A program made the translations under genes and the position numbers. Below the pieces are notes generated by a model, which saw nothing but the letters and a program-made list of their open reading frames with translations, had not been told where the DNA came from and made no database searches. Shown here one piece after another: positions 1 through 12,700 of a stretch of 64,000 nucleotides of DNA (position 1 is its first letter; the number at the start of each line of letters is the position of its first letter). Source of the DNA: Anas platyrhynchos (lineage: Eukaryota > Chordata > Aves > Anseriformes > Anatidae); the NCBI RefSeq assembly GCF_047663525.1, contig NC_092616.1, positions 6,384,501 to 6,448,500 of the forward strand, read 5' to 3'.

Positions 1-630
1 AGTTTGGGAGGAAATGGGGAAAATTGGGGGAATTTGGGGAAAATTCAGGGAATTTAGGTAAAACTTGAGGAATTTGGGGAGAAATGGGGGAAATTTGGGG
101 AAAATGTGGGGACAATAGGGGAAATTGGGGAAAATTAGGGAAAACTGGGGAAATTTAGGGGATTTGGAGAAAATTAGGAAAATTTGGGGAAAATTGAGGG
201 GATTTAGGGAGAATTGCAGGAAAAATGGGGAAAATTAAGGAAAAAATGGGAGAAATTTAGGGAAAATTGGGGGAATTTGGAGAAATTGGGAAAAAAATGG
301 GGAAAAAAATGGGAAATGGGGGAAAATTGGGGAAAATTTAGAGAATTAAGAGAAAATAGGAGTAAATTGGGGAAAAACAGGGAAATTTGGGGAAAATCAG
401 GAAAAATTGGAGAAAAATGGGGGAAATTAGGGAAATTTGGGGGAATTTAGGGAAAATTGGGTGGATTTAGGGAAAATTGGGGGAAAATTTGGGAAATTTT
501 GGGGAAAATCAGGGAAAATTAGGGAAAAATAGGGAAAAATGTGGGAAATTTGGGGAAAATTGGGGAAATTTTGGAAAAATTGGGAAAATGGGGAAAATTG
601 GGGAAAATTTGGGAAAATTGGGGGGTGGGG
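1..630. repeat. GGGGAAAATT array downstream of CD19
   Basis: Irregular units of GGGGAAATTTGGGGAAAATT. Purine-rich on the plus strand; the strand composition flips at the CD19 last exon. Confidence 0.85.
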
Positions 631-636
631 GCGTGG

Positions 637-707
637 TCAGGGCGGGGCCATGTCCTGAAGCTCCGCCCCCAGCCCCGCCCCCGCCATGTTCTCATAGGAG
701 CCGGCGT
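637..707 (-). CDS. CD19: CD19 last coding exon with PI3K site YENM and stop
   Basis: DAGSYENMAGAGLGAELQDM then APP and TGA (637-639). Mammalian CD19 ends with DADSYENM plus a short glycine-rich tail. No AATAAA or ATTAAA is visible on the minus strand between here and base 1. Confidence 0.96.
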
Positions 708-3700
708 CTGGGGGGGGGGGGGGGAAACGTGTCACACGGCCCCAAAATCGCCCAAATTCACCCCAAAATCCCCACACCCCCCAAATCCCCTCAAAATTCC
801 GCCCAAAGCCCCTCAAATTGCACAAAATCCCCAAAATTCCCCCAATATCCCCAAATTCCCCCCAAACCCCTTAAATTCCCCCCCCAAAAAAACTAAATTC
901 CCCCAAATTCACCCCCAAAATCCCCCAAAATCCCCCAAATTACCCCCAATCCTCCCCAAATTTCCCAAAATTCCCCAAATTCACCCCAAATCCCCCAAAT
1001 ATCTCCCAAATCCCCTAAATTCCACCCAAAACCCCCTAAATTCCCCCAAATCCCCCCAAATTCTCCCAAATCCCCTAAATTCTCCCAAACCCCCCCCAAA
1101 TCCCCTAAATTCCACCCAAAACCCCCTAAATCCCCTAAATTACCCCAAAATACCCCCCAAATTCCCCCAAATCCCCTAAATTCCACCCAAAACCCCAAAT
1201 CCCCCAAATTACCACCAATCCTCCCCAAATCCCCCCAAATCCCCCAAATTTCCCCCAAATTCCCCTGAATCCCCTTAATTCCCCCAAATATTCCCCAAAT
1301 TTCCCCAAATTCACCCCCAAATCCCCCAAATTTTCCCCCAAGTCCCCCAAAATTCCCCCAAATTCCCCAAATTCCCTAAATTTTCCCCAAAATCCCCCCC
1401 AAATCCCCCAAATTTCCCTCCAAATCCCCCCAAAATGCCCCCAAATCCCCCAAATTTTCCCCAAATCCCCCAAATTTTCCCCAAAATCCCCCAAACTCCC
1501 CAAAATCCCCCAAAATGCCCCAAAATGCCCCAAATCCCCCCCTCACCGTCCTCGGGTGCCGGCGCTCTCCCGGGGGCCGATCTCGGGGCCCCTCCCCCCC
1601 CCATGTCCTCGTAGGGCTGAGAGCCTGGGGGGGGGGGGGGGGGCACCGTGACCCCGTGACCCCTCCATGACCCCCCCATGACCCCATGACCCCCCATGAC
1701 CCCTCTGTGACCCCTTGACCCCTCCATGACCCCATAACCCCCAATGACCCCATAACTTCCCATGACCCCTTAACCCCAACTTGACCCCGTGACCCCTCCC
1801 TGACCCCATGACCCCTCCGTGACCCCATGACCCCCCCATGACCCCATGACCCCTCCGTGACCCCATGACCCCTCTGTGACCCCGTGACTCCCCCATGACC
1901 CCATGACCCCTCCATGACCCCGTGACCCCTCCGTGACCCCGTGACCCCCCCGTGACCCCATGACCCCTCGTGACCCCATGACCCCTCTGTGACCCCATGA
2001 CACCCCCATGACCCCATGACCCCTCCATGACCCCATGACCCCCCCGTGGCCCCATGACCCCTCTGTGACCCCGTGACCCCTCCATGACCCCATAACCCCC
2101 AATGACCCCATAACCTCCCATGACCCCTTAACCCCAACTTGACCCCGTGACCCCTCTGTGACCCCGTGACCCCTCCGTGACCCCGTGACCCCCCCGTGAC
2201 CCCTCCGTGACCCCGTGACCCCTCGTGACCCCGTGACCCCTCCATGACCCCATGACCCCTCCGTGACCCCATGACCCCTCTGTGACCCCATGACCCCCCA
2301 TGACCCCTTAACCCCTCCGTGACCCCGTGACCCCTCCATGACCCATGACCCCTCGTGACCCCTCCATGACCCCGTGACCCCTCCGTGACCCCATGACCCC
2401 TCCGTGACCCCATGACCCCTCCATGACCCCCCCGTGACCCCATGACCCCTCCATGACCCCATAACCCCCAATGACCCCATAACCTCCCATGACCCCTTAA
2501 CCCCAACTTGACCCCGTGACCCCTCTGTGACCCCATGACCCCTCATGACCCCGTGACCCCTCCATGACTCCCCCATGACCCCTCCGTGACCCCGTGACCC
2601 CTCCGTGACCCCGTGACCCCTCCGTGACCCCATGACCCCCCGGTGACCCCGTGACCCCCCCGTGACCCCGCTCACCGGCCGAGCCCTCGCTCCTCCCCTC
2701 CAGGCGCTCGCCCGCCCCCCGCAGCACCCGCTGCAGCCCTGCGGGATTTGGGGTCAATTCGCGGGATTTTGGGACATTCGGGGGGATTCGGGGTTTGGGG
2801 GACATTTGGGACATTTGGGGTTCCATTTTGGGGCCATTTCAGGGATTTTTGGGGCCATTTCAGGGATTTTTTGGGGCCATTTAGGGGATTTTGGGGCCAT
2901 TTGGGGGAATTTGGGGTCATTTTGGGGCATTTTAAGGGATTTTGGGGGCACTAAGAGGATTTTTGAGGTCATTTGGGGCCATTTTGGGGATTTTGGGGGC
3001 CTTTTGGAGGATTTCGGGTTCCATTTTGGAGCTGTTTCAGGGATTTGGGGGCCATTTAGGGGATTTTGGGGTCCATTTTGGGTCCATTTAGGGGCTTTTG
3101 GGGCCATTTGGGGGAATCTGGGGTCATTTGGGGGCCATTTAGGGGATTTGGGGGCTCATTTTGGGGCCATTTAGGGGATTTTTGGGGCCATTTAGGGGAT
3201 TTTTGGGTCCATGTAGGGGCTTTGGGGGCCATTTGGAAGGATTTGGGGGCTCATTTTGGGGCCATTTCAGGGATTTTTGGGGCTATTTAGGGGATTTTTG
3301 GGGCCATTTAGGGGATTTTTGGGGCCATTTAGGGGATTTTGGGGTCCATTTCGGGGCTTTGGGGGCCATTTGGAAGGATTTGGGGTCATTTTGGGGCCAT
3401 TTCAGGGATTTTTGGGGCCGTTTAGGGGCTTTTGGGGCCATTTGGAAGGATTTGGGGTCATTTTGGGGCCATTTCAGGGATTTTTGGGGCCATTTAGGGG
3501 ATTTTTGGGTCCATTTAGGGGTTTTTGGGGCCATTTAGGGGATTTTTGGGCTCATTTTGGGGAATTTGGGGCTCATTTTGGGGCAATTTCGGGGATTTTT
3601 GGGGCCCCTCACCTGCCAGCAGCCGCACAGCTCCGGGCCCGAGCTGACCCCGATCCCCCGGGGGGCACCCGGCACCTTGGGGGGGGGGGGCACTTGTGGG

Positions 3701-6700
3701 GCAGCCCCACAGCGCCCCCCCCCCCAGGCCTTGGGGGGCGTCTATGGGGCAGCTCTGCCCCATAAGTGCCCCCCCCCCCCCCGAGTTACCTGCCCCATAG
3801 CGCCCCGCGGCCGCCTCCGGCTCGTTCTCGTAGCTCCCTGGGGGGAGGTTGGGGGTCAGGGGGTGCTATGGGGCACGCTATGGGGCAGCTATGGGGCAGC
3901 TATGGGGTGCTAGGGGGTGCTATGGGGTGTTATGGGGTGCTGTGGGGTGCTATGGGGCAGGCTATGGGGCGCTATGGGGTGCTGTGGGGCACGCTATGGG
4001 GTGCTATGGGGCAGGCTATGGGGTGCTATGGGGTGCTATGGGGCAATATAGGGTGCTATGGGGCACGCTATGGGGTGCTATTGGGCAGGCTATGGGGCGC
4101 TATGGGGTGCTATGGGGCAGGCTATGGGGCGCTATGGGATACTATGGGGCAGGCTATGGGGCGCTATGGGGTGCTATGGGGCAGGCTATGGGGTGCTATG
4201 GGGCGCTATGGGGCAATATAGGGTGCTATAGGTTGCTATGGGGCAGGTTATGGGGTGCTATGGGGCGCTATGGGGCAGGCTATGGGGTGCTATGGGGTGC
4301 TATGGGGCAGGCTATGGGGTGCTATGGGGTGCTATAGGGAAGGTTTTGGGGTGCTGTGGGGCACGCTATGGGGTGCTATGGGGCAGACTATGGGGCGCTA
4401 TGGGATACTATGGGGCAGGCTATGGGGCGCTATGGGGTGCTGTGGGGTGCTATGGGGCAGCTATGGGGCAGCTATGGGGCAGGTTATGGGGCACTATGGG
4501 GTGCTATGGGGCAGGCTATGGGGTGCTATGGGGTGCTATGGGGCAGCTATGGGGCAGGTTATGGGGCACTATGGGGTGCTATGGGGTGCTATGGGGCAGG
4601 TTATGGGGCGCTATGGGGCACTATGGGGTGCTATGGGGCAGGCTATGGGGCAGCTATGGGGCAGCTATGGGGCAGAGGTTACCAATGGAGCTCCGCGCCG
4701 TGGGCACCGCCAGCTCGTTCTCATAACCATCTGTGGGGCAGGGGATCAGTGGGGCTGGCCCCACAAGTGCCCCCCAGCCCCATAAGTACCCCCCAGCCCC
4801 ATAAGTACCCCCCTGCCCCACATCTCACCGCTGGGGCTGTCGCTGTCGGGGTCCTCGTAGCCTTCCTCCTCCTCCTCCTCCTCCTCCCCCTCTTCCTCGG
4901 GGCCCCAGCCCCACGGCGGCGTCACCGGGGGCTGCGCCGTGGGGCTGGCAGGACCCACGGCGGGGGCTGTGGGGCAGGTGTGGGGCAGGATGGGTCGGTT
5001 ATGGGGCAGGTGTGGGGCAGGGCTGAGGTTGTGGGGCAGGTGTGGGGCAGATGTGGGGCAGGATGTGGGGCAGGATGGGTTGGTTATGGGGCAGGATGGG
5101 GGATATGGGGCAGGTGTGGGGCAGGATGTGGGGCAGGTGTGGGGCAGGATGGGTTGGTTATGGGGCAGGTGTGGGGCAGGGCTGAGGTTGTGGGGCAGGT
5201 GTGGGGAAGGATGTGGGGCAGGATGGGTTGGTTATGGGGCAGGTGTGGGGCAGGACGGGAGATGTGGGGCAGGATGGGGGATGTGGGGCAGGTGTGGGGC
5301 AGGATGTGGGGCAGGATGGGTCGGTTATGGGGCAGGGCTGAGGTTGTGGGGCAGGACAGGAGATGTGGGGCAGAACAGATTGGGGTCACGGGGCAGGTGT
5401 GGGGCAGGGCTGAGGTTGTGGGGCAGGGCAGGGGATGTGGGGCAGATGTGGGGCAGGTGTGGGCAGGATGTGGGGCAGACTCACCGGGGGCAGCCGTGGG
5501 GCCGAGGACGTTCCCGTAGCGCCCGGGGGAGTCGGGGGCCGTCACCCGAAAGAACCTGGGGGCAGCGGGGTGAGCAGTGGGGCCTGCCCCATAGCGGCCC
5601 TGCCCCATAGATAACACCCCCTGCCCCATAGATGCCCTGCCCCATAGATATCCCGCCCCATAGCTGCTGTGGGTCACGGCTACCCCAATCCCATAGGGAC
5701 CCACGCCCCATAGATTCTCCCGCCCCATAGATCTCCTGCCCCATAGATCTCCCACCCCATAGATCTGCCCCATAGATCCCCTGCCCCATAGATTTCCCTG
5801 CCCCACACCTGCGGTCCCAGAGCTGCTGCTGCTGCCGCCTGCGTCTCCGCCGAGCTGTGGGGCAGAAATGGGGGGGGGGGGGCACAGTTGGGGGTCCTGA
5901 GCGCCCCACATCCCCCCTGCCCCACACATCCTGCCCCACAACCGCCCCCTGCCCCACATCCCTGCCCCATATATCACCCCCTTCCCACCCCACATCTCCC
6001 AGCCCACACCCCTCCAGCCCCACACCCCCAGCCCCACATCCTGCCCCACGCCCCCCAGCCCCACACATTCTGCCCCACACATTCCCTGCCCCACATCCTG
6101 CCCCACAACCACCTCCAGCCCCACATCTCCCACCCCACACCCCCAGCCCCACAACCACCCCCAGCCCCACACATTCCCTGCCCCACATCCCAGCCCCACA
6201 CCCTCAGCCCCACACCTCCAGCCCCACAACCACCCCCTCCCACCCCACACCCCAGCCCCACACATTCTGCCCCACACCCCCAGCCCCACACATCCCTGCC
6301 CCACACATCCCAGCCCCACATCTCCCACCCCACACCCCCCAGACCCACACATCCTGCCCCACAACCACCCCCCTGCCCCACACATTCCCAGCCCCACACC
6401 CAGCCCCACAACCACCCCCCTGCCCCACACATCCCAGCCCCACAACCACCCCCTGCCCCACATCTCCCACCCCACACCCCCAGCCCCACACCCAGCCCAC
6501 AACCACCCCCAGCCCCACACCCCCTGCCCCACACCCCCAGCCCCACACATCCCAGCCCCACACCCCCCACCCCACACATCCCCCCCCCACCTGCACACCC
6601 CCTGAGCCCCACGAGGACGCCGCCCCCCAGCAGGAGGTAGAGCAGCCCCACGGCCGCCACCGGGCCCCCACGGCCCCACTGGGACGGCCACAGCCCTGGG

Positions 6701-9700
6701 GGGGGAAATGGGGGGGGGGTCAGGGACACCAGGACAAACCCACAGCCCCCAGAACCCCCCCCGTGACCCCCCCATAACCCCATAGCCCCCCCATAACCCT
6801 ATAACCCCCCCGTGACCCCATGACCCCCCCCATGACCCCCCTTGACCCCATAACCCCCCCATAACCCCCCCGTGACCCCCCCTTGACCCCATAACCCCCC
6901 CTTGACCCCCCCATGACCCTATGACCCTCCCCATAACCCCATAACCCCCCCTTGACGTCCCCATAACCCCCCCGTGACCTCTGACCCCCCCCGACCCCAT
7001 AACCCTCCTTGACCCCCCTTGACCCCAAATGACCCCATGACCCCCCCCGTGACCCCCCCGACCCTATAACCCCCCATGACCCCCCCATGATCCCGTGACC
7101 CCCCCATGACCCCAAGACCCCCCCTGTGACCCCAAATCCCCCCATAACCCCCCCTTGACCCCCCCATAACCCCATAACCCCCATGACCCCGTGACCCCTC
7201 TTGACCCTATAACCCCCCCTTGACCCCATAACCCCCTCCGACCCTATAACCCCCCCATTCCCCCCATTTCCCCCCATAACCCCCCCATGACCCCCCTTTA
7301 ACCCCCCATAACCCCAAGACCCCCCCCATGACCCCCCCGGCCCCATAACCCCCCCATAACCCCCCCATAGCCCCCCTTTACCCCCCCATAACCCCATGAC
7401 CCCAAATGACCCCTATGACCCCCCCGTGACCCCCCCGTGACCTCTGACCCCCCCTTGACCCCATGACCCCCCCATGACCCCCCTTGACCCCATAACCCCC
7501 CCATTCCCCCCCCTTGACCCCCCATAACCCCATGACCCCATGACCCCATGACCCCCCCGTGACCCCCCCGTGACCTCTGACCCCCCCTTGACCCCATGAT
7601 CCCCCCATGACCCCCCCATGACCCCCATGACCCCAAATGACCCCATGACCCCCCCCGACCCTATAACCCCCCATAACCCCCCCTTGACCCCCCATGACCC
7701 CATGACCCCATGACCCCCCCGTGACCCCATGACCCCCCCATGACCTCTGACCCCCCCTTGACCCCATGACCCCCCATGACCCCCCATGACCCCAAATGAC
7801 CCCATAACCCCCCCCTGACCCTATAACCCCCCCCATAACCCCCCATAACCCCATGACCCCATGACCCCCCCGTGACCCCATGACCCCCCGTGACCTCTGA
7901 CCCCCCCCCGACCCCAAATCCCCCCCCCTCACCGTCCGGCCCCACCACCTCCAGCTCCACGTCCCTCCAGCCGCTGCCGTTCCCGGGGGGGGGCTCCCAA
8001 ATTTGGGGGTCCCCCCCCCCCTCCTCCCCCCACCCCCCCACCCCTCCCACGCCCCCCCCCCCCCAACCTCCCAGGGCCCCCCCCCCTCCTCCAGGCCGCC
8101 CCCCCCCAAAACGAGGGGGGGTCCCGAAAAAAGGGGGGGTCCCGAAAAGGGAAGGGGGGGCCCGGAATTCGGGGGGGGGGTCCCAAATTTCGAGGGGGGG
8201 GGCCCAAATTTTGGGGGAGGGGGCCCGGGTTTCGGGGGGGTCCCAAATTTTGAGGGGGGGGTCCCAGATTTTTTGGGGGGGGTCACAAATTTTTCGGGGG
8301 GGTCCCAGATTTCGGGGGGGGGTCCCCAAATTTTTTCGGGGGGGGCTCCCCGCCTTTTGGGGGGATCCCGGATTTTTCGGGGGGGGTCCCAAATTTTTTG
8401 GGGGGGGTCCCAAATTTTGGGGAGGGGGGAGAAGGGAGGGGGGGGTCCTCGTCGAACCCCCCCCCCTCCCAAAATTGGGGGTCCCAGAGCTGGGGGGGGG
8501 GGTCCTCGAAGGGGTCCTCCCCGGGGGGGGGGGGGTCGGGCCCCGCCCCCCCCCCCCAAAAACAGCGGTACCCCCCCCCCTCCCCCCACGTGACCCCCCC
8601 CAGGGCCAGGGCCCCCCCCGGGCCGAGCCCCGCCCCCGGCGCCGCCCACCCCCGGAGGAGGGGGGGGGGGGGTTGGGGGTCCCCCCCCCTCCTCCCCCCC
8701 CCCCCCCAGGCGCCACCACGTGACCGAGGTGGGGGGGGGAGGGGTGGGAATTTTTTTGGGGGGGGGGGGTCCCAATTTTGGGGTGGCCGCAGGGGAGCTC
8801 GGCCCAGCCCCCCGGGGGGGCCCAAACTTGGACGGCGCCTGCAAAAAAAAAAAAGGGGGGGGATTTTGGGGAGAAAAAAGGGGAAAATGGGAAAAAAAAA
8901 AAGAGGGGGTGAGAGGGGGCAAAGGGACCCGAATCGCCCCAAATCAGCCCAAAATGAGCCCAAATCCTCCCAAAATGACCCAAAATGACCCCAAATTCGC
9001 CAAAATTCCCCCCAAAAATGACCCAAATTCTCCAAAATGCCCCCAAATGGCCCCAAAACCACCCTAAATGACCCCCAATCCTCCCAATACCCCCCAACTC
9101 CCCCTGAAATGACCCCAAATTCTCCAAAATCCCCCCAAAATGACCCCAAATGACCTCAAATCCTCCCAATACCCCCCCCAAAATCCCCCAAATCCCCCCC
9201 AAACCCCCCAAATTCCCCCCAATACCTTCAAAATCTCCCCAAAATGACCCAAATCCTCCAATAGCCCCCCAAATGACCCCAAATTCTCTGAAATTTCCCC
9301 AAAATGACCCGAAATTCTCCAAAATCCCCCCAAAATGACCCCAAATCCTCCCAAAATGCCCCAAAATGACCCTAATTCCCCCCAAAATGACCCAAAATTC
9401 TCCGAAATGCCCCCAAAATGCCCCCAAATGGCCCCAAAACCGCCCTAAATGCCCCCAAATCCCCTCAAAAGCCCCCAAAGCGACCTGAAATGACCCAAAA
9501 CACCCCAAAATCCCCCAAAATGACCCCAAATGACCCCAAATCCTCCCAATACCCCCCAAATCCCCCCCGAAATGACCCCAAATTCTCCAAATCCCCCCAA
9601 AATGCCCCAATGACCCCCCCAAACACCCCCAAAATCCTCCAAATCTCCCAAAAAGGCCCCCAAAATGCCCCAAAATCCCCCCAAATCCCCCAAAATGCCC

Positions 9701-12700
9701 CAAATCCCCCCAAAATGACCCCAAATCTCCCCAAGTCTCCCAAAATGCCCCCAAATCTCCCCAAACGCCCCCCAAAACCCCCCAAAATTCCCCCCAAATC
9801 CCCCAAAATCTACCCAAATTGCCCCCAATACCTGAAAATTCTCTCCAAAATGTCCTAAATCCCCCCAAAATGCCCCGAAATCCCCCAAAATTACCCCCAA
9901 ACCCCCCAAATCCTCCCAAAATCCCCCCCAAAATCCCCACATTTCACCCCCAAATCCTCCCCAGTCCCCTAAAATCCCCCCAAATGCCCCCAAATCTCCC
10001 TAAATCCACCCCAAATATCCTCAAATGTCCCCAAATCTCCCCAAATTCCCCCCAAATCCCCCCAAATGACCCGAAATCCTCCTAAATCCCCCCCAAAATC
10101 TCCCCAATCCCCCCAAATCCTCCCAAGTGACCCAAATTCCCCCCAAAAAGACCCAAAATTCTCCAAAATCCCCCCCAAAAAACAAAAAGGCCCCCAAAAC
10201 ACCCCAAATCCCCCCCAAATGCCCCCAAAATCCCCAAAATCCCCCCCTAAATCCCCCAAACCCCCCAAATCCCCAAAATTCCCCCAAGATCCCCAAATTT
10301 ACCCCCAAATCCCCCGAAAATTTCCCCAAAATGCCCCAAAACCCCCCAAAATCCCCCCAAAATTCCCCAAAATTCCCCCAAATCCCCCCAAAATCCCCCC
10401 AAAATCCCCCCAATTTCCCCAAAATCCCCCAAAATCCCCCAAAATCCCCCAAAATCCCCCCAAAATCCCCCCAAAATCCCCACATTTCCCCCTCAAATTC
10501 TCCCCAAACCCCAAAATCCCAAAATCCCCCCAAAATCCCCCCAAAACTCCCCCAACCCCCCAAATCCCTCTTTAGCCCCGCCCCTTTAAGCCCCGCCCCC
10601 TCCAGGCCCCTTCCCCTGGCCCCGCCCCCTCCAGGCCCCGCCCCCTTTAGGCCCCGCCCCTCACCTCCCAGCATCACGTGCACGGTGCCGCCCCTCCCCC
10701 CGCCCCCCCCGCAGTCGTAGCGCCCGGCCTGGCCCCGCCCCACGTGACGCAGCCGAAGCTCCGCCCCTTCCGGTCGGGGGCGGAGCAAGGGGCGGCCCTG
10801 GTGGAACCAGCGCGGGGGGGGCGTGGCCAAGCCGCCGGGGGGCGGGGCCAGGCGGCGGGGGGGCGTGGTCAGGTTCCCGGGGGGCGTGGTCTCGTTGCCG
10901 GTGGGCGGGGCCTCAGGGGGCGTGGTCGCGGAAGGGGGCGGGGCCACCGGGCAGCGCAGGGTGAGGGAGGAGCCCGGGGAGACGGCGACGTACTGGGTGC
11001 CTGCGGACCAGTATAAACCAGTAAGGACCAGTATGGACCAGTATAAACCAGTATAAACCAGTATAAACCAGTATGGACCAGTATAAACCAGTACGGGTCT
11101 GTACGGGTCAGTACGGGTTGATATGGACCAGTTAAACCAGTATAAACCAGTATACACCAGTATAAACCAGTATGGACCAGTACGGGTCTGTATGGGTCAG
11201 TATGGGTCAGTACGGGTCAGTACAGGCTGATATGGACCAGTATAAACCAGTAAGGACCAGTATAAACCGGTATGGACTGGTATGGGCCAGAATGGATATA
11301 GGCCAGTATTAACCAGTATAAACCAGTATGGACCAGTAAGGGTCAGTACGGGCTGATATGGACCAGTATAAATCAGTATAAACCAGTATAAACCAGTATG
11401 GACTGGTATGGACTGGTATGAGCCAGCATGGGTATAGGCCAGTATAAACCAGTATGGGCCAGTATAAACCAGTATGGGCCAGTACGGGTCAGTACGGGTC
11501 AGTATGGGCTGATATGGACCAGTTAAACCAGTAAGGACCAGTATGGACCAGCATGGGTATAGGCCAATATAAACCAGTATAAACCAGTATGGACCAGTAC
11601 GGGTCAGTATGGGCTGATATGGACCAGTATAAACCAGTAAGGACCAGTATAAACCAGTATAAACCGGTATGGACTGGTATGGGCCAGAATGAGTATAGGC
11701 CAGTATAAACCAGTATCAGCCAGTATAAACCAGTATTTACCAGTATGGGTTAGTATAGGCCAGTATGGACTGGTATGGACCAGTATAAACCCGTAAGGAC
11801 CAGTAAGGACCAGTATGGACCAGTACGGGTCAGTACAGGTCAGTACAGCTCAATACGGGCTGATATGGACCAGTATAAACCAGTATGGACCAGTAAGGAC
11901 CAGTATGGACCAGTATAAACCAGTATAAAAAATTCCCCCCCTCCCCAATTACCCCCCTTTTACCCCTCCCAACCCCCCTCATTTCCCCCCTTACCCCCCC
12001 AATTCCTTTTATCCCCCCCCAAATTTTTTACCCCCCCAAATTATTTTTTCCCCAAATTTTTTTGTCCCCCCCCAATTTTTTTTTCACCCCCCAAAATTTT
12101 TTTTACCCCCCCAAATTTTTTCCCCCCTTCAAATTTCCCCCCCCCAAATTTTTTTCACCCCCAAATTTTTTTCACCCTCCCCAAATTTTTTTTACCCCCC
12201 CCCTTTTTATTTTTTCCCCCCAAATTTCCCCCCCCAATTTTTTTTCACCCCCCCAAATTTTTTTTTTAGCCCCAATTTTTTTACCCCCCCCAAATTTCCC
12301 CCCCCCCAATTTTTTCCCCCCCCAATTTTTTTACCCCCCTAAATTTTTTAATTTTTTTTACCCCCCCCAATTTTTTTTACCCCCCAATTTTATTTCCCCC
12401 CCTCCCCAAATTTTTTTACCCCCCCCCAAATTTTTTTCACCCCTCCCCAAATTTTTTCTTCCCCCCCCTAATTTTTTTTTTCCCCCCAATTTTTTTTCAC
12501 CCCCCCATTTTTTTTATCCCCAATTTTTTTCACCCCCCAAATTTTTTAATTTTTTTCACCCCCCCCAATTTTCCCCCCCCCCAAATTTTTTTACCCCCCC
12601 CAAATTTTTTTTGACCCCCCCAATTTTTTACCCCCCCAAATTATTTTTTTCCCCTTTTTTTTTCACCCCCCCAAATTTTTTAATTTTTTTCACCCCCCCC

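Noticed and set aside
4356-5519. Plus-strand 387-codon frame with YGALWGAMGQ-like repeats
   Set aside because: It is antisense to CD19 exons and made of the 11-bp GCTATGGGGCA unit. It looks like a structural repeat protein but is compositional.
5084-7000. A 638-codon minus-strand open frame rich in Gly, Trp and Cys
   Set aside because: It spans real CD19 exons and introns and is open only because the repeats lack stop codons; the same holds for other frames of the array.
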